Shown in pieces: positions 57,600 through 64,000 of a stretch of DNA of 64,000 nucleotides; the first letter of the stretch is position 1, and every line of letters starts with the position of its first letter. The stretch is taken from contig VZTJ01001390.1 of assembly GCA_013397795.1 (NCBI GenBank), positions 533,085 to 597,084 of the forward strand, read 5' to 3'. The notes under the pieces were generated by a model. That model did no database searches. It was not told the DNA's origin and was given only the letters and a program-made list of their open reading frames with translations. The DNA is from Orthonyx spaldingii. Lineage: Eukaryota; Chordata; Aves; Passeriformes; Orthonychidae. The translations under genes and the position numbers were made by a program.

Positions 57600-57622
57600 G
57601 GAGAGTTTGTTTTTTTTTTAAT
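57538..57622 (-). terminator. Candidate poly(A) site of EPHB1
   Basis: On the minus strand ATTAAA (57622-57617) leads into a genomic A run. About 40 bases further on is a GT-rich block (roughly 57578-57538: alternating GTGT, TTGTGCGC and TGTGTATGTTG), the expected layout of a downstream GU element for cleavage stimulation factor. Cleavage would fall near 57595-57605. This rests on motif order only. Confidence 0.45.
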
Positions 57623-58369
57623 CCTTTTTTTCCTTTTTGCAAAAAAAATGCAAGCAAAAGAGAAAAAAAAAAACCAAAACCCAAGGTTTTCTATTGAAGG
57701 TACATCTCTTCTTCAATATGAAGACATTAACTGGATTGAGTCGGATCCCCCATGCAGTGGTCAGCCGAAGTCCTTTGGTAGTTGCCGGAGCGGCAGCCGG
57801 GTGGGATGGCAGGGAGCTGCGGAGACATCTGAGGACGCTTCCACCCCGTCCGTGAGCAGAGAGGGGAGCGGGGTGAGCCAGGAGGGCTGGGGCAGGGAAG
57901 GAGGGCAAAAGAAGAAAAAGGAAGGTGGTTTCTCTGGACAGGATGCTCCATCTCATGCCTCTCCCTTCCCCAACAGCCCCTTCCTCCTTCTCAGTTTCGA
58001 CCACTGCTCACTGGTGGCAGGATTGGAGTCTGGTCTCTAGGGTTTGTGTTTGCTTCCCCAATGCACATTGGTTTGTCTTCATTGTTTTTTATGGTTTTTT
58101 TTGTTTTGCTTTGCTTTTTAAATATATGATTTGTACATATTTATACGTATTTATACGCTGTTCCCCATGACATTGGTAAGTGTGCTTCTGTTGGTGAGGA
58201 ACGGAAGTCACCAGCCAGAGGTGAGTCCCAGGAACATCCTTTGGCTGCAGTGGCAGTCCCCAGGCAGCAGCGGCTCCTCTCCCAGTGCTGCCCCACGTCA
58301 GTTCCTCCCCTCCCACCTCTGCCCTCCGCTGCGAGCCCTCCCCGGCCCCTCCCCGTGCAACAAGGGACG
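57600..58369 (-). other. EPHB1: EPHB1 3' untranslated region (predicted extent)
   Basis: Follows the TGA directly. It starts GC-rich (58200-58369), turns AT-rich around 58080-58150 (TATATTTAAAAAG on the minus strand), and has a GC-rich stretch at 57780-57930. No canonical AATAAA is seen on the minus strand in this span. The first usable signal is ATTAAA at 57622-57617. The end point is an inference; alternative longer 3' ends toward 56.9 kb are possible. Confidence 0.55.
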
Positions 58370-58478
58370 TCATGCCATGGAGGTCGGAGACTGGCTCATC
58401 TGTATGCGCATGGACTGCACGCTGTTCAGGATCTTCTTCTGGTGCCCAGCCAAAGTCACCCCTATTCTCAGGAGGTCT
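58370..58478 (-). CDS. EPHB1: EPHB1 terminal coding exon (end of SAM, C-terminal tail)
   Basis: 109 coding bases: the split Glu codon, then DLLRIGVTLAGHQKKILNSV (SAM helix 5), a short tail ending SQSPTSMA, and TGA at 58372-58370. The acceptor AG is at 58480-58479. The exon continues into the 3' UTR. The tail corresponds to the PDZ-ligand position of other EphB receptors, but ends in Ala rather than a bulky hydrophobic residue, as in mammalian EPHB1. Confidence 0.95.
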
Positions 58479-58483
58479 CTGGA

Positions 58484-58522
<39 letters not shown>

Positions 58523-61500
58523 GGAAGGTCAATGGGCAGCTGAGGGTGGTGAACCTGTTTTGCTGCCATTACAGGAGGTGAGGGATGTATGCTCAGCTGG
58601 AACATCCACAGAGCCCAAGCACGGCCCTGTGAGCATCATTGGGCCTGAGAGCAGGGAGACACCCACACATTGACCCCCAGATGGTGAATGTGGCCACCTC
58701 CAGACTCCGGGTGACCAGTGTGAGGGATGCTCACATCTGTCCTTTGCCTTGAACTGACCATCCCCATCTCCCCAGCTGGGCAGCACCCCACTTTTGGGCC
58801 ACCCTAGCATGGCCAACTCACTCGGATGTCATCTGGGCCACCAGCTGCAGGGAGGTGAAGCCAGCAGTCAGGAAGCTGTCCCGGTACTGGCTCATCTTCA
58901 CAGCGCTCAGCCAGTCGTCTACTGAGGTAAAGGCAGTGAAGTCGGGGATGGAGCGATCGAGGAGGGGCTGAGAAGGCCTGAAACAGGACACACCGCTGGG
59001 GACAAGCCTGGCTGGCACCAAGGGGCTGCCCTGCCTGAGCCTGGCCCGCGCAGGGACACGGTCCCCAATCCACACCCGGCGCCCCTGTGCTCCCCCCAGT
59101 ACACTCCATGGAAGGCCATGAGGAAGGCCTGTCCCATGGGAACACTGCTGTGCCAAGCAGTGCTTTGCAAGCCCACACATTGTGTTCCAGCTGCAAGAGC
59201 CATAGGGACGAGGCGCTGGCAGAGCAGCCACCGCACCCAAACGGTCACACGCCATAAAGAATCAATAGCAAAGAATTATTGCTGTTGCTTGGCTGAAAAC
59301 TGCATGTTCTTTGTCTGACTGTCAGGCAGAGCAAAGACAGAGCCCCCCCCCGCCCCTGCCTAAGGATTTATGAACTCTGGAGCCGCTTGGGGAGCCTCTC
59401 CTCACGGCGTGTGGGGCGGTGACAGGAGCATCCCCGTGCCTGGCACTCACACAGCGGTGATGGTCGCCACAGTTTTGAGGCTTGCCGGGTTGCGGATCAT
59501 TTTGTCGAGGGTGTTGACGATCTCGGTGAAGCGCGGGCGGGTGTTGCGGTCCTTCTGCCAGCAGTCCAGCATCAGCTGGTGCAGGGCGGCCGGGCAGTCC
59601 ATGGGCGGTGGGAGCCGGTAGTCCTGCTCGATGGCGTTAATGACCTGAGGACGGATGAGGACGGATGAGTGAGGGGGAAAGTGGATGAGGGACTCGGGAG
59701 GCTCCCTGAGCTGCTCGTGCAGGCAGAGGGGCTGCAGGCAGCTGGGAAGGCACGGCCAGCCCGGCTGATCAGCAGCCAAGGGAGCGGGAGGAGCTGGGGG
59801 CTCTCCGAGGTTAATCTCCGCTCTGATGCTCCACGGCTGCAGTTCCTCCCAGCGGAGAGCTGCCACTCATTATCTCGGCAGATCTCGCCGGAGTACAGCA
59901 GTCACACTTCCAAAGCTCCTTCCCCGCTTGTAAACCCTCTGAACATTTTCAAAGGCCCTGCAGCTTGCTGAAGTCCAATTACCAGCCCACTGGCTTTTCT
60001 TTCCAATTTCCCTCTTTGCATCCTCTCGCTCGCCGGGCTGTTTCATCTCCAAACCGAGTGCTCCCGAGGCTCCAGGAAGGAGCAGAGAGCCCTTCAGGCA
60101 GGGATTTCTTTTGGGAATGAGCTCTCCCTGGCCCCCAGAGCGGTGTGGATGACCCCCAGTGCTTACATCTTGGTTGGACATGTCCCAGTAGGGCCTCTCC
60201 CCGAACGACATCACCTCCCACATGACGATGCCGTAGCTCCAGACGTCGCTGGCCGAGGTGAACTTGCGGTAGGCGATGGCCTCCGGCGCTGTCCACCTGA
60301 CAGGGATCTTTCCCCCCTACCGGAAAAGGAACTTCATCTGAGAAACGTCTCCCCAGGCAGAGGAGGCTAGACGCCCATAAGCCAGAGTTTGGGCCACCCC
60401 ACACACCCCAAACCATTGGTCCTTGGGGACCCCACCAAGGAGTGGGCAGGTGCCACCCAATGGGACAAGGCGGCAGGAGCCAAAAACAAATCCATGAATG
60501 TGTCTTGTACCTGCCTAAAAGGGCTTAGCTGAAAAAACCAAATGGGTTCATCCAAGGATTTACCCCACAGACTGACACCACCCCACTCCAGCTGCCCTGC
60601 AGGACCCAGCACACTGGTGGCCTGTCCCCAGGTCCCTTGCCAGGGAGTCACCAGGTGTCAAGGCAAAGCAGGGCTAGTGCTTGTCACAGGTACGGACCCA
60701 CAGGCATCCCTGTCCCTTCACCTTCAATGGAAACAAAGTTGAACCAAAAGCATCCTCTACAGATTTATCTGGGCTGCCACAGCTGCCAGAAGGTCCTTCT
60801 AGCCCTGCTTTTGGAGTGGAAGGCAAAAAGCAAAGCACCTTTAAAACCCAATGGAAAGCACTGGTGTAGGAAAGCGCCTTTGGCAGAGAGCTCCTCATTT
60901 CTCCCAATGGCTCAAAATCAGGCTCAGCATCTCAAGCCACCCTTCCAAGCCAGGACAGGTCCCAGGGCCAAAGGCCATGCCAAGGGCACAGGGATATGAG
61001 GAGGGGCAGCAGGCACAGAGGGACTGCTCCTTGGGAAAGCTCCATAAAATAACCACAAAAAAAGCCAAGGGATAAGGAAAAGCACAGACATGCACAGGAA
61101 TTTTCCGGGGGCAGGACAGCATTGTAAACCGTTTAGCACAATCGTTTTCCGCCGCCTTTCCGAGGACGCGTCAGCTGCTCTTGAAGGATGAATGGTAAAA
61201 AATTTGATTTGAATAACTACAAATGGAGAAATTAACTGCTAGGTTGTTTTTCCTGCCTTTTCCCCAGAGCGAAAAACCTGCTGTGGGAGGCAGAGTGATG
61301 CAATCGCAGGCACAGCATCACTTCCCAGCTGCCGGGGAGATCTATTATGGCCTAAATTAAATAAAAACACAGATGAGATAATCTCTTTTTATCTCTGAAG
61401 GTGGGGAAAAGACTAATTCATGCCTCGTCTCAGCAGCTACTGCTGGGGTCTTTGAAGGAAAAATAAAAGCTGGGTGTCTCCTCAAAGACTGCTGCCTGCA

Positions 61501-63148
61501 GGAAGGGTCTGGGCAGGGAGCGGGGCAGGACCAGGGGGACAGAACGTCCCACTGAGCAGTGGAGGGACAGTGAAGAGCTGCAACTGAGCCAAAACATTGA
61601 GTCAGCCTTAAAGGTATGGCCCTGGCTTTCCCATTTTGGCAGCTGGAGCCAGCCCTGGCACCTGGGCACAGCTCAGCAGCCCGAGGAACTGCTCTGGCAG
61701 GAGCTGGTGCAGCCTCGTGCCAGCACCCACCCCACACTCTTCTGATTAATCCATTAGATGAGGCCAACGAGTTGCTCATCCCTTTCCCCTCTGATCATCC
61801 TGAACACCTCCCAGGGGCTCATGAGCAGGACAATGGCTGTGGTGGGGAGCTGGGGGTCCCCTGGGGAAGCCAGGAGCAGGGGGAGAACAGAGCTGCCGTT
61901 ACCTACAAATGAATTAATTAAGGAGGAGAAGGGTGGCTGGGGAATGGCAGAGCTCCCGTTGGGCTTGTCTTTTTAATTTATGCTTGGAACAAGTTTCCAG
62001 CAGGGAAAAGCAGACCAGACCTGGAGAGCTGGGGGAAGGGGAGTTAAAACACCATCGCTGTGCTGCCAGGAGTTGCTGTGATCTCCCTGCCCCCCCTTCC
62101 TGTCTCTCCATGCACCTTTCCTCCACAGAGGAGAGGGAAGAGGCTTATCTGGAAACTGCAGAAGGCAGAAAGGTGCTTAGGGACGAGGCAGGTGGAAAAC
62201 TCCTAAAAAGGAGGAAGAAAAAGGAGGGAAAAGAGGATAATTTGTGGAAACCACAGCCGGAACCTCTGGACTATGAACCTCTGTGGTGGGAACACTCATG
62301 AGGTGCTCCCACCCATGCCAGGGTGTACATCCAGCACCCCTCTCCCAGGTTCAGCAGGTGCAGGGCACAGGGAATGCTGGGCAGGAGAACATCCTGAGGG
62401 AGGTACCTACCAAGGAGCTGGTGTAGGTGGGGTCAGATGTGTCGTCCTGCAGGTAGCGCGAGAGGCCAAAGTCGGACACTTTGCACACCAGGTTGCTGTT
62501 GACCAGAATGTTCCTGGCAGCCAGATCTCGGTGCACATAATTCATCTCTGCCAAGTACTTCATCCCAGCAGCAATCCCTCTGAGCATTCCCACCAGCTGG
62601 ATCACTGTGAACTGCCCATCGTTTTGCTGCGACCAGAAAATGCAGGCACTGGGGTGAGCATGCAGACCCCACAGTGGGACCAGGGCCCCTCACCCCAACC
62701 TCAGGAGGATGCTGCAGCTCCCCAGAGGACTCCAGCTGCCCTGCCTGATTAAAGCAGAGGTAACCACCCCAAAACATACATTTTGGAGATGCATGGCACA
62801 CTCCAGCCAGCTCCCAAGCTAAACAGACTGGGATTTACAAACGGGACACCAACACCTCATTCCCAAATCCCACAGCCCACGTGGCCCCGCCTCGCCTCAC
62901 CCGCAGGAACGAGTCCAAGGCCCCATTCTCCATGAACTCCGTGATGATCATCACCGGCCGGCTTTTGGTGACCACCCCTTCGAGGCGAATGATGTTGGGG
63001 TGGTCGAACTGCCCCATGATGCTGGCCTCGCTCAGGAAATCCCGGCGCTGCTTCTCTGAGTACCCAGCCTTGAGCGTCTTGATGGCCACGTAGATCTCCC
63101 GCTTGCCTGGCAACTTCAGGCGCCCTTTATACACCTCTCCAAACTCCC
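58370..63148 (-). CDS. EPHB1: EPHB1, 3' part of the gene (six terminal coding exons)
   Basis: Eph receptor B1, a plasma-membrane receptor tyrosine kinase that binds ephrin-B ligands on neighbouring cells and signals in axon guidance, cell sorting and angiogenesis. Coding segments are 63148-62901, 62626-62411, 60317-60167, 59644-59451, 58977-58822 and 58478-58370, all with GT donors and AG acceptors. Together they encode about 356 residues: kinase domain from just after the glycine-rich loop, then linker and SAM domain, ending PTSMA. Visible kinase marks are VAIKTLK (ATP-binding lysine), HRDLAARN (catalytic loop), DFGLSR (metal-binding Asp) and TAPEAIAYRKF (P+1 region). EPHB1 rather than EPHB2, B3 or B4 is called from KAGYSEKQRRD, GLSRYLQDDTSD, MSFGERP, ASLKTVATITAV and PSQPLLDRSIPDF, recalled as EPHB1-specific combinations. 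The ectodomain, transmembrane and juxtamembrane exons lie past the window end. Oddity: the 60317-60167 exon has 151 bases where 150 are expected, which breaks the frame. Confidence 0.96.
58479..58821 (-). other. EPHB1: EPHB1 last intron
   Basis: A 343-bp intron, donor GTGAGT and acceptor TTCCAG. Its polypyrimidine tract is a tetranucleotide microsatellite (see 58485-58522). Nothing else recognised. Confidence 0.9.
58485..58522 (-). repeat. (TCTG)n microsatellite acting as polypyrimidine tract
   Basis: About nine tandem copies of GACA on the plus strand, TCTG on the minus (transcribed) strand. The array ends five to six bases before the AG of the last EPHB1 intron, so it supplies the pyrimidine-rich stretch in front of the terminal exon. 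Confidence 0.95.
58822..58977 (-). CDS. EPHB1: EPHB1 exon 5, first part of SAM domain
   Basis: A 156-base exon after acceptor TTTCAG. The first base completes the split Val codon, then PSQPLLDRSIPDF leads into the SAM domain: SVDDWLSAVKMSQYRDSF and FTSLQLVAQMTSE. It ends in phase 2 (GA) before donor GTGAGT. SAM domains of Eph receptors support receptor clustering and adaptor binding. The membrane-distal kinase-SAM linker is conserved in length. Confidence 0.95.
58978..59450 (-). other. EPHB1: EPHB1 intron before the SAM exon
   Basis: A 473-bp intron, donor GTGAGT and acceptor TTTCAG. It includes a C-rich homopolymer near 59343-59356. No repeat or nested gene seen. Confidence 0.85.
59451..59644 (-). 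CDS. EPHB1: EPHB1 kinase exon 4 (end of kinase C-lobe, linker)
   Basis: A 194-base exon following acceptor CTCAG. It starts VINAIEQDYRLPPPMDCP, contains LMLDCWQKDRNTRPRF (the conserved Trp and Arg of the last kinase helices) and EIVNTLDKMIRNP, and ends ATITAV with the last codon split (GT, then donor GTGAGT). Relative to the mammalian protein as I recall it, only conservative changes are seen (NTRPRFTE for NSRPRFAE). Confidence 0.95.
59645..60166 (-). other. EPHB1: EPHB1 intron between kinase C-lobe exons
   Basis: A 522-bp intron, donor GTAAGC and acceptor CTCAG. Next to the acceptor are two imperfect copies of GGATGAGGAC (59647-59672). No nested gene seen. Confidence 0.85.
60167..60317 (-). 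CDS. EPHB1: EPHB1 kinase exon 3 (P+1 loop and C-lobe), one base too long
   Basis: It encodes GGKIPVRWTAPEAIAYRKF through SDVWSYGIVMWEVMSFGERP to WDMSNQD, then donor GTAAGC. The 50 expected residues need 150 bases, but from the only AG (60318-60319) to the donor there are 151. The excess lies in a run of six G (plus-strand C at 60312-60317) where five keep the frame. Read literally, the frame shifts after the Leu codon and stops at TAA 59639-59637 in the next exon, removing the C-lobe and SAM. The downstream sequence is intact and conserved, so a homopolymer assembly error or an indel allele is more likely than a dead gene. Confidence 0.9.
60318..62410 (-). other. EPHB1: EPHB1 intron within the kinase domain
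   Basis: About 2.1 kb between the activation-loop exon (donor GTAGGT at 62410-62405) and the exon ending at 60317. I see no CR1 and no other gene. The 61130-61420 part is AT-rich and repeat-free and may hold a regulatory element. Open frames here lack family signatures. Confidence 0.85.
62411..62626 (-). CDS. EPHB1: EPHB1 kinase exon 2 (catalytic and activation loops)
   Basis: A 216-base exon (72 codons, phase 0 at both ends). It starts QNDGQFTVIQ after acceptor GCAG. It carries the helix E region, YVHRDLAARN (catalytic loop with the base Asp) and VSDFGLSRYLQDD (start of the activation loop), and ends TYTSSL before donor GTAGGT. The intron to the previous exon is only 274 bp (62627-62900). 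Confidence 0.95.
62901..63148 (-). CDS. EPHB1: EPHB1 kinase exon 1 in window (N-lobe)
   Basis: A 248-base exon entered in phase 1: its first two bases complete a Gly codon begun upstream. It starts at the end of the glycine-rich loop (GEFGEVYKGRLKLPG), includes the VAIK lysine, helix C (RRDFLSEASIMGQFDHPNII) and the gatekeeper region (MIITEFMENG), and ends DSFLR followed by donor GTGAGG. The acceptor is CGCAG. The polypyrimidine tract in front of it is weak and lies inside or next to a CR1 tail at 63165-63235. Confidence 0.95.
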
Positions 63149-64000
63149 CTGCGAGTGCAAGATGGAATAATTTAGCCTGGAAAAGGCCTCCAAGGTCACC
63201 GAGTCCAACCTTTGATCAATCACCACCTGAGCTACCACCTCCGCCTCCTCCTCCTCCTCCACACAGAACATTGCAAAGAGCAAGGGCTCCTTGCCCAGCT
63301 GAGAAATGGCAGCCAGTTCACACTGTAGCAACACACTCCTCTACAAATCTGCACACCTGTCCTCTTTAAAAGGGCTGATGTCTGCTACTGGGGACATGTT
63401 TAGGTTTGCAACCTTCTCCAAGGTGACAGAGCCCAACATCGACACAGGCAGAGGCTGCCTGTGCAAAGCCCCACAAGGAGGATTTGCAGGGAAAGTGCAT
63501 CAACATCTAAGGACTACTTCAAATATCAGGTGTCGGCATTGATAATCTCGGCTGTCTTTCTGCACATCACTTATCTTGGGGTGGGAAATAATTGGGCTGT
63601 TTACATTGCTGCTCTCTGATTTACAATACAGAGAAAGCAGGAGAGCTTTCACTTCGCCAAAGCAAAATTTGCCTGTGGAGGGATTACATCTAAGCCACGT
63701 TTGCAGCCACGCTGCCTTGATGAGCAGCAAAGGGCAGGTGATACATTGCTGAACTCGATCCCGACCAAACTGACTCATTGCTTCCTCACAGCTTCCCCTC
63801 CCCGGCTTCTCACTTTCTCCTCTATGAGTATGACACAGTTATTCAAAAATGGCAATAGAACAGCACAGATCACACACACACACGTGCATGTGTGTGGGTA
63901 TATACATATGTATGGGAATATGGCACAGACGAGCGATCAGGCTTTTCTTGTTATCTCATGAAAAAGCCACATGGGAAATCCCAAGAGGCCCCGTAGCCAG
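63149..64000 (-). other. EPHB1: EPHB1 intron (3' part), continues off window
   Basis: No further exon is seen: the preceding juxtamembrane exon of EphB receptors, with its conserved Tyr motifs and GAGEFGEV lead-in, is absent. It holds a CR1 tail (63165-63235), a CTC trinucleotide run (63243-63261), and a short CA/TG-rich microsatellite (63870-63896) followed by TATAC repeats. Confidence 0.8.
63165..63235 (-). repeat. CR1 LINE 3' tail next to EPHB1 splice acceptor
   Basis: Minus-strand sequence contains AAAGGTTGGACTCGGTGACC, then GGAGGCCTTTTCCA and a degenerate tail. It aligns with the 3' end of the CR1 copy at 4985-5040 of this window (AAAGGTTGAACTCAATGATC, then AGAGGTCTTTTCCAACCT). The tail lies about 15 bp upstream of the acceptor AG at 63150-63149. 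Confidence 0.75.

Noticed and set aside
57225..58040. 271-codon plus-strand open frame
   Set aside because: It lies antisense across the EPHB1 3' UTR and its poly(A) region, is low-complexity (Lys- and Pro-rich), and has no family signature.
62881..63369. Plus-strand open frames over the EPHB1 kinase exon and adjacent intron
   Set aside because: Antisense shadows of a clearly coding minus-strand exon, plus a CTC repeat giving poly-Pro.
1..64000. tRNA, rRNA, snRNA or other structured RNA genes
   Set aside because: I looked for tRNA A/B-box pairs and familiar snRNA and snoRNA boxes by eye and found none convincing. A covariance-model search would be decisive.

Overview
This is vertebrate nuclear DNA, almost certainly from a bird and probably a songbird. 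It carries more than twenty fragments of the avian LINE family CR1. Several belong to a GC-rich CR1-J-like subfamily with short target-site-like tails. The coding exons are short, separated by small GT-AG introns, and match the tyrosine kinase Eph receptor B1 almost residue for residue. Nothing prokaryotic or viral-genome-like is present. The species and subfamily labels are inferences made without a database search.

Right end (about 57.6-64.0 kb): the last six coding exons of EPHB1 on the minus strand (63148 down to the stop codon at 58370-58372). They encode about the last 356 residues: most of the kinase domain, the linker and the SAM domain. A 3' UTR of about 0.75 kb follows, with an ATTAAA signal and a GT-rich downstream element. 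The upstream exons (ectodomain, membrane segment, juxtamembrane region) lie beyond 64000. One exon carries an extra base in a G homopolymer at its acceptor, so the sequence as given would frameshift. A CR1 tail sits about 15 bp from one acceptor, and a TCTG microsatellite serves as the polypyrimidine tract of another.

Remaining 57 kb (1-57.6 kb): the region downstream of EPHB1, with no protein-coding gene that I can support. It is a mosaic of (i) CR1 fragments in both orientations, including one nested CR1-in-CR1 and one solo LTR inserted into a CR1-J with a 6-bp target duplication; (ii) simple repeats, the largest being a 90-bp GGAT array; (iii) AT-rich, repeat-free blocks with homeodomain, POU-octamer, ATF/CRE-like and NKX-like motifs that resemble conserved non-coding regulatory DNA; and (iv) CpG-rich patches near 23.2, 33.8, 42.9, 48.1, 48.7, 50.0-50.5 and 55.8 kb.

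The only intergenic place that looks like a possible transcription unit is 47.9-50.6 kb. It has a plus-strand CpG-rich segment ending in a strong splice donor, and a minus-strand segment with a strong polypyrimidine/AG acceptor and a downstream AATAAA. Both are predictions of probable non-coding RNA exons and need RNA data. I found no previously undescribed molecular system. The points most worth checking are the EPHB1 homopolymer frameshift, the repeat-derived splice acceptors, the LTR-in-CR1 insertion and the 48-kb candidate transcript.
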